Shown piece after piece: positions 34,292 to 42,641 of a stretch of DNA of 64,000 bases (the first letter of the stretch is position 1; each line of letters opens with the position of its first letter). The stretch covers positions 1,893,363 to 1,957,362 of the forward strand of contig NZ_CP036349.1 of the NCBI RefSeq assembly GCF_007753265.1, written 5' to 3'. The DNA is from Botrimarina mediterranea (lineage in GTDB: Bacteria > Planctomycetota > Planctomycetia > Pirellulales > Lacipirellulaceae). The notes beneath the pieces are model-generated. The model was not told where the DNA came from and did not search any database. It saw only the letters and a list, made by a program, of their open reading frames with translations. A program made the position numbers and the translations under genes.

Positions 34292-34771
34292 GACCGACTC
34301 CCCGGCTGGAAAGGCGTCGCCCGTCGATCGAGGTCCCATCACCGAAGGGTGGCTGAGGACCGCGTGGGTAGGCTTCGACGAACCCTTTCTAGGACCCTTG
34401 TTAGGGTTGCCTCTGTCGTCCCAAGTGTAAGTCTGGCAACGAGTAGTGTCAACATTCGCGGTCCGAACCGCTGCGACACACCGCCCCCAAACACGCCCGT
34501 TGGCGGCTTGGGGGGATCGCGGCGATGGCGACGTAAGTGACACTTGTTGAACGATTTACGGCGATTTAAGGCGTTCTCCCGACCGGCTACTTCCGCCAAA
34601 TCGGTGTAAACCCTTGCTGGATAAGCACTTCGCAACCGACGGCCGCCAGCACACGTTCCCCACGCTCGGGGCATGAAGGCGCCGTCACGATCGTTATCGA
34701 CGGCATAACCGGCAAGCTTTAGCCATCTCGCCAAAGTTTGTCGGGCGGCGATTTGCTAGCCCCGCGAGTGT
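34292..34771. other. Long non-coding leader upstream of the HU gene
   Basis: About 480 bases with no convincing gene; the open frames are shadows without protein character. The direct upstream part presumably carries the HU promoter. Less GC-rich stretches lie at 34430-34460 and 34540-34580 (CACTTGTTGAACGATTTACG). No riboswitch or classic operator was recognised. Confidence 0.4.
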
Positions 34772-34876
34772 AGGCGAGCCGTCAGCGTCAGCGCCCGGAG
34801 TGAAGCGGGTACACGCTGCGATCTTGAGAAAGCGGATCCGCGCCGCCCTCCGGTCGCTGACGCTCCCGGCTCGCCT
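34772..34876. repeat. Palindromic element, GGCGAGCC arm / GTGAAGCGGGTAC loop
   Basis: Arms 34772-34798 and 34850-34876 (27 bases, three mismatches; AGGCGAGCCG and CGGCTCGCCT at the ends). The 51-base loop begins AGTGAAGCGGGTACACGCTG. It ends six bases before the stop of the YkgJ gene, where it could terminate that transcript. Confidence 0.88.
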
Positions 34877-34882
34877 AAGCGT

Positions 34883-35317
34883 TCAAATCCGGATCACCTT
34901 CCGCCGCTCCTCGATCTCCTCCAGCGAGTGCAGTTTCCCCTTGCCGCTCCCGGGGCAGACCGCGCAGGTCTCGGCCCACGCCTTCTGGCTCCGCACGGTC
35001 GAGTCCCAGAAGGGCCACGTGCGGCACTGGCGGGGGCGGGCCTCGTAGACGCTGCACTTACGGGTCTGGGCGTCGAGCATCACGCAGTCGCCGCCAGGCC
35101 GCTCGGTGAGCGTCTTGCGGACGCCCACGGTCTCGATGTACTTGCTCTCGAACTCCTCGACCGATAGCCCGCATTGCTCGGCCATCGCCTCGATTTCGGC
35201 CTTGTTGACCCAGATGTAGCCCGACTCGCCCGAACAGCAGTCGCCGCAAGCGGTGCAGGTGAACTGCAAGCCGGCGTGGTACCAAGGGAGCGATTTTTGA
35301 GGGTCGGGCTTCGCCAT
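34883..35317 (-). CDS. YkgJ/CxxCxxCC family Cys-cluster protein
   Basis: 144 residues from ATG 35317. Four clustered Cys motifs fit the PF03692 family: FTCTACGDCCSGESGYIWV, GGDCVMLD, TRKCSVYEARPRQCRTWPFW and ETCAVCPG. These probably bind zinc or an Fe-S cluster. The function of the family is not established, although some members act as metal-dependent Cys-rich oxidoreductase-like proteins. The stop of the upstream class V aminotransferase lies 13 bases before its start, so the two genes probably form an operon, which hints at a role linked to sulfur or cluster chemistry. Confidence 0.88.
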   Translation of the reverse strand: MAKPDPQKSLPWYHAGLQFTCTACGDCCSGESGYIWVNKAEIEAMAEQCGLSVEEFESKYIETVGVRKTLTERPGGDCVMLDAQTRKCSVYEARPRQCRTWPFWDSTVRSQKAWAETCAVCPGSGKGKLHSLEEIEERRKVIRI

Positions 35318-35330
35318 GCGGGCTAGCTCG

Positions 35331-36497
35331 CTAGGTGAGGGGAGATTGGACGAACTGCCGGACGGCTTCAATAGCGGCGTCGAGGTCGCTGTCCGATGTC
35401 GTCATGCCGGGGCTGAACCGCACAAGCCCGCCTCGTGCGTCGGTGCCGAGCGCCCGGTGCAACCGCGGCGCGCAGTGTAGGCCGGCCCGGCACTCGACGC
35501 CGGCGACGCTGGCGAGCAACGACGCTAGCTCGTGGGGATCGTAGCCCTCGACCGCAAAGCTCACAACGCCCGCCTGTAAGGTGGGGTCGCTCGGCCCGTA
35601 AACCGTTGCACCCTCAATCGCCGCCAGCCCGTCTGCGAGCCGCTGCCGCGATGCGGCGATCTGCTGGCGGATCGCATCGACGCCCGTAGTGAGCACGTGC
35701 TCAACCCCCGCCGCGAGCCCGGCGATGCCCGGCATGTTGACGCTCCCCGCTTCGTAATGATCGGGCACGGTGTCGGGCATCTCGAGCCGATCACCGCCAC
35801 TAGCCGCGCCGCCGTAATGCAAGGGGCGAAGGTCCTGTTCAACGCCGGGAGCGAGCCATAGCACACCCGTCCCCAGCGGCCCCAGCAGCCCCTTATGCCC
35901 CGGCGCGGCGACGAGATCAGCGCCGAACTGCTTTACATCGATTGGAATGCGACCCATCGACTGCGCGGCGTCAACCAGTAGCCGCGCGCCGTGCGCCTTG
36001 GTCGCCGCCGCGACTGGTTCGACGGGTTGAATTGCGCCGGTGACGTTCGACGCCTGGATCATCGCGACCAGCCGCGTCTCGGGACGGATTGCGGCGATGA
36101 CCTCGTCGGCGTCAACGATGCCTCGTGCCTCGCAACCGACCCACGTCGTCTCCACGCCGTGCGACTCGCCCAACTGCTGCAATGGTCGCAGCACGGCGTT
36201 GTGCTCACAAACCGTCGCAACCACGTGATCGCCGGGCCGCACGAGCCCGAAGATCGCGACGTTCAATGAGTCGGTGCCGCCTGAAGTTAAGACCACACGC
36301 CGCGGATCACTCTCGCCGAGAAGCTTCGCCACGCCACGCCGCGCGCGATCGACCACCGCCCGCGTCTCATCGGCTGCCGAAGAAGTCCCGCGCGCGTACG
36401 AAGCCCCAACACGGCGCTGCCAATCATCGACGGCTTCGTAAACCGTTTCCGGTTTAGGCCAACTTGTTGCGGCGTTGTCGAGGTAGATGCGTGGCAT
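35331..36497 (-). CDS. Class V aminotransferase / cysteine desulfurase-like
   Basis: 388 residues from ATG 36497. Begins IYLDNAATSWPKPETVYEAV, characteristic of the NifS-like subgroup. The PLP Lys is in LVAAPGHKGLLGPLGTG. Other motifs are TSGGTDSLNVAIFGL, EHNAVLRPLQQL, ASNVTGAIQPVEP and DAAQSMGRIPIDV. A Cys at the persulfide-loop position (VECRAGLHCAPRLHRALG) supports desulfurase activity, releasing sulfur from cysteine. Members of this subgroup are often annotated simply as cysteine desulfurase family. It is coupled to the YkgJ gene downstream. Confidence 0.92.
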   Translation of the reverse strand: MPRIYLDNAATSWPKPETVYEAVDDWQRRVGASYARGTSSAADETRAVVDRARRGVAKLLGESDPRRVVLTSGGTDSLNVAIFGLVRPGDHVVATVCEHNAVLRPLQQLGESHGVETTWVGCEARGIVDADEVIAAIRPETRLVAMIQASNVTGAIQPVEPVAAATKAHGARLLVDAAQSMGRIPIDVKQFGADLVAAPGHKGLLGPLGTGVLWLAPGVEQDLRPLHYGGAASGGDRLEMPDTVPDHYEAGSVNMPGIAGLAAGVEHVLTTGVDAIRQQIAASRQRLADGLAAIEGATVYGPSDPTLQAGVVSFAVEGYDPHELASLLASVAGVECRAGLHCAPRLHRALGTDARGGLVRFSPGMTTSDSDLDAAIEAVRQFVQSPLT

Positions 36498-36505
36498 AAC
36501 TTACT

Positions 36506-36592
36506 TGTAGGAGGCGTCTCCAGACGCCGACTACGGTGTCCATTCCGAAACAGCGTGGTGCGCGTAATCGGCGTCTGGAGACGCCTCCTACA
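36506..36592. repeat. Palindromic repeat, TGTAGGAGGCGTCTCC type (copy 2)
   Basis: Arms 36506-36534 and 36564-36592 (29 bases, one mismatch). The loop (GGTGTCCATTCCGAAACAGC, then GTGGTGCGC) is very similar to that of the copy at 59631-59716. It sits between two genes on the same strand, 14 bases upstream of the aminotransferase start region. Confidence 0.92.
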
Positions 36593-36622
36593 TTGAAACC
36601 GAATTGCAAAGAGTGTTGGCCG

Positions 36623-39562
36623 TCATCCTACCGCCGCCGGCAGCGCCGCGAGCTGCGATTTCACTTCCGGCATCAATCCGTAACTCGCCGCCAGCAGCTT
36701 GATGGGGTGGATCGTTGGGATCGCCGCGGTCTGCTCCATCTGCGTTCGGCAGGCGCCGCACTCGGTGGAACCGAGTTGGTGCCTCCCGCTGCGAAGCTCG
36801 GTCAGCAGCGGCAGCCCGGCCCGCAGGCTGCTGCGATAGTTTTTACGGGCGAGGCCGTAGGTGCCCGCCATGCCGCTGCACCCCTTTTCGAGCCGAGTTA
36901 GCTTCAGTTCGGGGATCAGCCGCAACAGATTCTCGGCGGGCGAACCGATGTCGAGCGCCTTGGTGTGGCAGGGCGTGTGGTGGGCGACTTGGTACGGGAG
37001 CGGCGCGAGGTCGAGTTGTAGCCGCGCCTCGACGTGCCTGCGCCACAGGTAGTGGCAAGCCTCAAAGGTGTTTGCCGCGACGAGCTGTGCGTCTTCGTCG
37101 TCCGGGAGGATATTCAAGTACTCGTGTGTCAGCGCGAGCACCGCCGTCGGCTCGGTCGAGACGATCGCGTACCCATCGCGCACCGCTTCGGCGAGCTTAG
37201 CGACGTTCCGCGCCGCGGTGCGCCGCGCGAGTTCGAGCGCCCCTTGGCTGATCATCGCCATGCCGCTGGGGAGCTGATCACCGGGCGCGTAGAAGCCGAC
37301 CTTGTGGCGCCGCACCACGCGCTCGAAGGCCATCGCCAGCTGCGTGTCGAACGAGTTGGCGTAGGTGTCGATGAAGTAGTAGATCTTTTCGTCTTCTAGC
37401 GGCGGCTTGTGTAGCTTGCGCGTCGCGGCGTCGTGCAGGTAGGTGCGTGCCGCAAAGTCGGGCAGCTTGCGACCCGCGGCCAACCCAATCGTCTGCTCTA
37501 GCGCCCACCTCGCAGCGCCGTTGTGCATCACGAGGTTCGCCAGCCTCGGCCAGCGTGAGGCGTATTTTGCCAGCGTGTCGATGCGGGCCGACCACCAAGC
37601 GTCGCGTTGCAAGCCGTTGGTCGCGACGTAAGCGGCTTTGGCTTCGAGCATCAGCTTGGGGATATCGACCTCGGCGGGGCACTCGAGGCGGCACTGGTGG
37701 CAGTTGACGCAGAGGTCGGCGACCTTCTTCGCGTCGTCGAGCAGCAGCTCCGTGGCCGACAACTCGCCCGACAACACCCCCCGCATCAGGTTCGCCTTCG
37801 CCCGCGGCGACGCCTCTTCGCGCGGCGTGTACTTGAAGATCGGGCACATCCGGACTTCGGACCCAACGGAGCGGCAAGCGCCGCAACCGTTGCACGCCCG
37901 CGCCGCGTCGGCTGCCTCGAGCGGAGACCACTCGAGTTGCAGCTCGACCGTCTCAGGCGGCTTTGCTTGTGGCGTTGTTGGCTTCGGCGCGAGGAAGCGC
38001 TCGCGCCCGGTCGTCCGCAGCGCGTGCGTCATCCGTGCGCCGGGAGCGGGGACGATCTTGCCCGGGTTGAGAACGCCCGCCGGGTCGAGCACGTTCTTGA
38101 CGCTGCGGAAGACATTGACCAGCGGCCCATGCTGACGCGACGTGAACGGCGTACGACTCAAGCCGTCGCCGTGCTCGCCGCTGATGGTGCCGCCGAGCAG
38201 CCAGACCGTGTCGTAGAGATCGCTGGCGAGCGTTTCCAGTCGCCGCACGTCGGCGCGCGACGTCATGTCGAGGAGGGGCCGCAGGTGCAACTGCCCGTGT
38301 CCGGCATGCCCGTAAACCGATGCCGTCACCTCGCGCAGCTTGAGGGTCTCTTGCAACCGCAAGAAGAACTGCGGCAGCGCCGCCGGCGGTAAGGCGATGT
38401 CTTCGACGCCGGGCACCGCGCGCCGCACGCCCTTGAGGCCGTGCAGCGCCGACACGAGTTGCTTTGACGCCTCGGCGAAGAGCTGCCGGTCCTCGGCGGT
38501 CTCGGCGACGATCACCTCGGCCGCGAACGATTCCTCGCCACGCATCGCTTCAACGATCCGATCCATCCGCTCCATGAGCGCAGCGTCGTCGTCGGCGAAG
38601 ACTTCCACATACAAAATCGCCTCGGCCGCGCCCGACAGCAGCATCTCGAAACGCGGATCGACCTGCCGCGCGAGGCTCAACCGCCGGCGGTCGATGAGGT
38701 CGCACGCCGCCAGGCCGATCGGCAACAGGACTTGCACCGCTTCGGCGGCGAGCTCGAGGCTCGGAAACGTCAGCAGCGCCGAGCCGACCCGCTGGGGCAG
38801 CGGCGATGTGCTGAGCGTCAGTTCGGTGACGATTCCGAGGGTTCCTTCCGAACCGACGATGAGTTGCGTGAGATCGACCCAGTCATGCGTCAGCGAATTG
38901 TCGAGCGCGTAGCCGCTCGTGTTCACGCAGCCGCGCGGGATGTGCTCGCGGATCAAGTCGCGCGAGCCATCGAGCAGCCCAAACAGCCGGCCCGCCATTT
39001 CCGACGCCGTACGGTCCTCGCCCCCCGACGCATCGGTGCGCAGCGTCCGCCCGTCGCTGAGGACGACGTTCATGCCAACGATCTGCTTCCGCGCCGAGCC
39101 GTAGACCAATCGCCGGCTGCCGCTCGAATCGACGGCAGCAACGCCGCCGAGCGTCGTCACCTCGGTCATCGCCGGATCGGGACCGAAGACGCGCCCCGAT
39201 GCGGCTAGCCGGCGGTTCAGCTCGGCGTGAACGATGCCCGGCTGCACTCGCACGGTGTCGCCGTCGTCCGACAGCAGCCGGCGCATGTAGCGTGAGAAGT
39301 CCACGACGATGCCCGGGCCCAAGCAGCCCCCCGCCAGACCGCTGCCGGCGCCGCGGGCGTGGACGGGGATGGCGTTCTCGGCGGCGTAGCGAACGGTCGC
39401 TTCCACGTCGGCCGACATCCGCGGACGGACCACGACCGCGGGCGTGATCTCGTAGAGGCTGCCGTCGGTGGCGTAGAGCCACCGCGTGACATCGTCGTGC
39501 AGCACGTCCCCCGACACCTGACCGCGGAGGTCTTCAGCGATGCGGTCGGAGGGGAGAGCCAT
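36623..39562 (-). CDS. FAD-binding oxidase fused to a 4Fe-4S / CCG-domain (GlpC-like) module
   Basis: 979 residues from ATG 39562. Order: FAD_binding_4 domain (VVVRPRMSADVEATVRYAAE, PVHARGAGSGLAGGC, TEVTTLGGVAAVDSSGSRRL), FAD-oxidase C domain (about 260-520, with VYGHAGHGQLHLRPLLD and SGEHGDGLSRTPF), then ferredoxin motifs CNGCGACRSVGSEVRMCP and CVNCHQCRLECP, each CxxCxxC...CP. A C-terminal CCG-type half carries HHTPCHTKALDIG, CSGMAGTYG and STECGACRTQMEQ. This is a D-lactate/glycolate-dehydrogenase-like enzyme with its electron-transfer subunit fused, likely feeding the quinone pool. The exact 2-hydroxyacid is not deducible. Monocistronic. Confidence 0.9.
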   Translation of the reverse strand: MALPSDRIAEDLRGQVSGDVLHDDVTRWLYATDGSLYEITPAVVVRPRMSADVEATVRYAAENAIPVHARGAGSGLAGGCLGPGIVVDFSRYMRRLLSDDGDTVRVQPGIVHAELNRRLAASGRVFGPDPAMTEVTTLGGVAAVDSSGSRRLVYGSARKQIVGMNVVLSDGRTLRTDASGGEDRTASEMAGRLFGLLDGSRDLIREHIPRGCVNTSGYALDNSLTHDWVDLTQLIVGSEGTLGIVTELTLSTSPLPQRVGSALLTFPSLELAAEAVQVLLPIGLAACDLIDRRRLSLARQVDPRFEMLLSGAAEAILYVEVFADDDAALMERMDRIVEAMRGEESFAAEVIVAETAEDRQLFAEASKQLVSALHGLKGVRRAVPGVEDIALPPAALPQFFLRLQETLKLREVTASVYGHAGHGQLHLRPLLDMTSRADVRRLETLASDLYDTVWLLGGTISGEHGDGLSRTPFTSRQHGPLVNVFRSVKNVLDPAGVLNPGKIVPAPGARMTHALRTTGRERFLAPKPTTPQAKPPETVELQLEWSPLEAADAARACNGCGACRSVGSEVRMCPIFKYTPREEASPRAKANLMRGVLSGELSATELLLDDAKKVADLCVNCHQCRLECPAEVDIPKLMLEAKAAYVATNGLQRDAWWSARIDTLAKYASRWPRLANLVMHNGAARWALEQTIGLAAGRKLPDFAARTYLHDAATRKLHKPPLEDEKIYYFIDTYANSFDTQLAMAFERVVRRHKVGFYAPGDQLPSGMAMISQGALELARRTAARNVAKLAEAVRDGYAIVSTEPTAVLALTHEYLNILPDDEDAQLVAANTFEACHYLWRRHVEARLQLDLAPLPYQVAHHTPCHTKALDIGSPAENLLRLIPELKLTRLEKGCSGMAGTYGLARKNYRSSLRAGLPLLTELRSGRHQLGSTECGACRTQMEQTAAIPTIHPIKLLAASYGLMPEVKSQLAALPAAVG

Positions 39563-39724
39563 TCGTCGCGGGACGGCGGAGAGCGGGGGGAGGCGTGGAC
39601 CAGGGCCGCGGACCATGTCCCGCGATCTCTTGATTCTATCGGCGCCGCCCCCCCACCGGCGACCCGCACCGCGGGGCTTTGCGGGCCAGCGCGGTTGTAA
39701 CGCCCCTGCGTCCAGTCGGCTGTA

Positions 39725-39800
39725 GGCGAGCCGGCGATGTTAATCGTCGGTGGGAAGCGGGTACGAGGGTTCCTCCGACGATTAACATCGCCGGCTCGCC
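39725..39800. repeat. Palindromic element, GGCGAGCC arm / GAAGCGGGTAC loop
   Basis: Perfect 26-base arms 39725-39750 and 39775-39800 (GGCGAGCCGGCGATGTTAAT, then CGTCGG). The 24-base loop is TGGGAAGCGGGTACGAGGGT followed by TCCT. It is the cleanest copy of this family and lies between two same-strand genes. Confidence 0.93.
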
Positions 39801-39827
39801 GTCACTCGTAAGCTTGGGGTTCTTCCC

Positions 39828-40544
39828 TCAATTCTCACTAAACGGCGGCGGAAACCCCGCCGCGTCGCCGTCGCTGCCGTTGCCGGAGGGTCGCCTACCA
39901 ACGGCGCCCGCGTCGATCGCGCCGATCACCAGGGCCGCCCGCTTTGCCGCGTCAAACTCCGCCAGGGCGGCTTGCTTGACGTCGCGCGGCAGCGGCAGCG
40001 TGTAGGCCGCCAAGTCCGCTAGGAGGCTCAGGGGCGTGTCCTCTTCGAAGACGCGTTGCAGGGGCTCGGGCGGCACGCCGTGCGGCAGCGCGGCTCGGAA
40101 GGCCTCGACGAGCCGTTTGTGGAGGTCCACTCCCACCGGATGGCCCGCGGCGGGTTCAGTCTCTTCCACCAGCTCGGCCCGCGCCCGGCGGAACGCCAGC
40201 GGCGGCTCGAGTTCGTCGTAGACACGGATACGTGACACGCCGGCGAGCAGCACGTTGTAACGGCCGTCGTCGAGGCGGTGGTGCGTGACGATCTTGCCGA
40301 GGCAGGCGACGGGCTCGACCGGCGGGCGGCTGGCGTAGTCGATCTCCCAGCCCGGCTTGAGCACCGCCATCGCGATCAGGCCGTCGCTGTCGAGGGCGTC
40401 CCGCATCAGCTCGAGGTAGCGCTCTTCGAACACATGCAGCGGCTGGATGACGCGCGGGTAGAGCGAGGGGGCCGGGAGCGGGAACAGCCGTGCGACGCCG
40501 TCGAAGCGTTGGGGGTCGAACTCGAGGTCCAGGGGCGACGTCAT
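39828..40544 (-). CDS. Lon N-terminal-domain (LON substrate-binding) protein
   Basis: 238 residues from ATG 40544. Only the PF02190-type N domain of Lon is present: RLFPLPAPSLYPRVIQPLHV, FEERYLELMRDALDSDGLIA, PPVEPVACLGKIVTHHRLDD and GRYNVLLAGVSRIRVYDEL. No ATPase or protease domain follows; a helical part (150-215) and a Gly/Asp-rich tail end the protein. Such stand-alone LON-N proteins are widespread but lack a defined role, with substrate recognition or adaptor activity inferred. Divergent from the ImmA-like gene. Confidence 0.9.
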   Translation of the reverse strand: MTSPLDLEFDPQRFDGVARLFPLPAPSLYPRVIQPLHVFEERYLELMRDALDSDGLIAMAVLKPGWEIDYASRPPVEPVACLGKIVTHHRLDDGRYNVLLAGVSRIRVYDELEPPLAFRRARAELVEETEPAAGHPVGVDLHKRLVEAFRAALPHGVPPEPLQRVFEEDTPLSLLADLAAYTLPLPRDVKQAALAEFDAAKRAALVIGAIDAGAVGRRPSGNGSDGDAAGFPPPFSEN

Positions 40545-40744
40545 GGTTGCGTGTCGGTGAGATAGGGGCTTGCCCAACCATAGGCCAGCCGGAGCAAACC
40601 GTCACCGGGATTTCTCGGTGACAGACAGGCGGCACTGGTGCGTGGCCGTATTTGTTTGGAAATGGCCACTGGCATCGATATAATGGCCGTATGTTCACTA
40701 CCTGGATTTTGTGCCGACTGCTCCTTCACCCCTGTTGCGCCGCC

Positions 40745-41515
40745 ATGCTCACCGAAATCCCGACCGAGGAGCTCCACGCCACCCTTGACCGCTGCGCCCT
40801 GGACCTGCTGTGGGAGGCGAGCGTCGATCGCCCGCCGGTGGACGCTTTTGTGATCGCGGAAAATCTGGGGCTGGTCGTCGCGCAGGACCAGGGGCTCGTG
40901 GGCCGGGGGCGCTTCGCGCGGCTGGCGGGCGGGCGGCCGCTGGAGGCGATCCTGATTGCCGGCGAAGACCGCAGCGAACGCCGACACTTCGTGGTCGCCC
41001 ACGAGATCGGCGAGTCCCAGGCGCACCGCGTTTTTGAAGCCCTCGGCGTTGATCCGCGCGAGGCGGCGCCGTCGATGCGTGAGTCGATCGCCAACACTTT
41101 GGCGGGCCGGCTGCTCGCGCCGCGGCGGTGGCTGGTGAACCTGTGGCGCGACCTCGACGGCGATCTGCTTGAGATCAAGCACGTCCTGGCGACGGCGAGC
41201 CACGAGCTGATCGCCAGGCGGCTGCTGGAATGCGTCCGCGCCCCGCTGGTGGTGACGGTGACCGACCACGGCCGCGTCACGTGGCGGCGTTGGAACTTCT
41301 CGGGATCGCCGCCGCCAAGACTACGGCTCGAGGTCGATTGTCAGCAGTACGCCCACGAAACGGGCCAGCCAGCGTGGGGCGACGGCAGCGACGAACCCCA
41401 CAGCGCGGGCGGCGCGCCGATCGAACGGGTCCGCTGCTGGCCGATCCACGAATCGGATTGGCGGCGCGAGATCACGTTCACGGAGCTGGTGGACGCGGAT
41501 GCGGAGTGGGTGTGA
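40745..41515 (+). CDS. ImmA/IrrE-like metallopeptidase homologue with HEIGE motif
   Basis: 256 residues from ATG 40745; an ATG at 40691 would add 18 residues. Layout resembles ImmA/IrrE (M78) proteins: a short N-terminal region, PPVDAFVIAENLGLVVAQDQ, then RRHFVVAHEIGESQAHRVFE where the zinc helix is expected, and SIANTLAGRLLAPRRWLVNL. Canonical members carry HExxH; here the sequence is HEIGE, so the second His is Glu. Zinc binding and peptidase activity therefore need caution. ImmA-type proteins usually relieve repression by cleaving an XRE partner, but no XRE gene is adjacent. The C-terminal 90 residues are unassigned. Confidence 0.7.
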   Translation: MLTEIPTEELHATLDRCALDLLWEASVDRPPVDAFVIAENLGLVVAQDQGLVGRGRFARLAGGRPLEAILIAGEDRSERRHFVVAHEIGESQAHRVFEALGVDPREAAPSMRESIANTLAGRLLAPRRWLVNLWRDLDGDLLEIKHVLATASHELIARRLLECVRAPLVVTVTDHGRVTWRRWNFSGSPPPRLRLEVDCQQYAHETGQPAWGDGSDEPHSAGGAPIERVRCWPIHESDWRREITFTELVDADAEWV

Positions 41516-41526
41516 ACGCTAACCAC

Positions 41527-42384
41527 CTAGTGTGTGGCGAGCCGGCGACGTAAGTCGTCGGTGTGAAGCGAGTACCAGGGTTCCACCGACGACTCACGTC
41601 GCCGGCTCGCCGTGAATCGTGATGGCGAGTCGAAAACGCGGCTTCGACGCGTGAGACGCATCGCGGCGATCAGTGACTCGAGCAGCAGCTCGGTCGTCAA
41701 CGGTTTCCCGAGCACGTCGGCGGCGCCGAGGGCTCGGGCGGCGGCGACGGTCTCGGGTCGGGGGAAGTCGAGCAGGGCGATGACGGGGGTTTGCCCGTAA
41801 CGCCCAGCCGAACAGACGGCGGCGAGGTGGTCGGCCTCTCTACCGCTGAGTTGGGCGCCGTCCCAGAGGATCGCATCGGCGCCGGCGGCGAGCGACGTTC
41901 GCGACCAGACGGCGGCGATGTCCTCGTCGACGAGCGCGGCGATGAGGGCTTTGGCGAGCTCGCCGTCGGGCGTATCGATCCGCACGAGTTGGGGCAGCCG
42001 CGGCGGGAGCGGCGAGATCGAGTCGGCCGACAGACGTTCGAGCCAACGCCGTTGCCACGCGGGCCAGGCGTGCCAGAAGACGCGCTCGGCGCCGGGGACG
42101 GGTTTGCCGGTGCGGCCTTCGCCTTCGCACCAGACGCCGAGGAGTTGAACGAAGCGGTCGGCGCCGGCTTCTTCAAGCAGCAATTGGGCCTTGTCGGTAT
42201 CAACCAGCGGTCGCGGGCAAGCGAGCACGGTGAGGTCGATGCCGCGTTGGTCCGTGGCGGCTTCGACGAAGTGAACGTCGCGATTCAAGCGCCGCCAACA
42301 GGGCCCGATATCGTCGCCACCGGTGGGGCCGATCCAGCGGGCGGTCGGCCTGTGGACGGTCGGATTGGCGGGGGAATTGGACAT
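41527..42384 (-). CDS. Receiver-domain-like protein whose C-terminus is encoded by a palindromic repeat
   Basis: 285 residues from ATG 42384. The C-terminal third resembles a response-regulator receiver: ADAILWDGAQL (possible phospho-acceptor Asp on beta 3), TPVIALLDFPRPETVAAARA and LGAADVLGKPLTTELLLESL with the conserved Lys-Pro. The N-terminal half (GPTGGDDIGPCWRRLNRDVH and onward) is unrecognised. No output domain is present. The last about 28 residues (SRFTASRRRESSVEPWYSLH and following) are read entirely through the palindrome at 41536-41611, so the original C-terminus was probably lost or extended when the element arrived. Divergent from the MurE-like gene. Confidence 0.7.
   Translation of the reverse strand: MSNSPANPTVHRPTARWIGPTGGDDIGPCWRRLNRDVHFVEAATDQRGIDLTVLACPRPLVDTDKAQLLLEEAGADRFVQLLGVWCEGEGRTGKPVPGAERVFWHAWPAWQRRWLERLSADSISPLPPRLPQLVRIDTPDGELAKALIAALVDEDIAAVWSRTSLAAGADAILWDGAQLSGREADHLAAVCSAGRYGQTPVIALLDFPRPETVAAARALGAADVLGKPLTTELLLESLIAAMRLTRRSRVFDSPSRFTASRRRESSVEPWYSLHTDDLRRRLATH
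41536..41611. repeat. Palindromic element, GGCGAGCC arm / GAAGCGAGTAC loop
   Basis: Arms 41536-41563 and 41584-41611 (28 bases, one mismatch; GGCGAGCCGGCGACGTAAGT, then CGTCGGTG). The loop TGAAGCGAGTACCAGGGTTC is nearly the same as that at 39751-39774. It lies inside the 3' end of the receiver-like gene. Confidence 0.93.
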
Positions 42385-42641
42385 GCGGGTAAACGTGGCA
42401 AATCGGGAAAGCTGAAACGCGCAGCGTAAAGCCCACAGTATTGCCGGGCTATGGCGATTGCTGCGGCGACGGACGGTTGTTGCGGGGCGATTTCTGGATG
42501 CTGGCGCCAACATTCCCTCAAGTTCGGGGCGGCGTGCGGGAAACGCCTTGACGGGGGGCGGCGATTCTTGAAGTATCCGCCCGCTCGGTCGGAAGGATTC
42601 GACCGGCTCTTCGTCACGACGACTGGCAAGGAGGCCAGGCG

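Noticed and set aside
34339-34734. Minus-strand frame upstream of the HU gene as a separate gene
   Set aside because: Low-quality translation with no family features and overlap with the probable promoter region.
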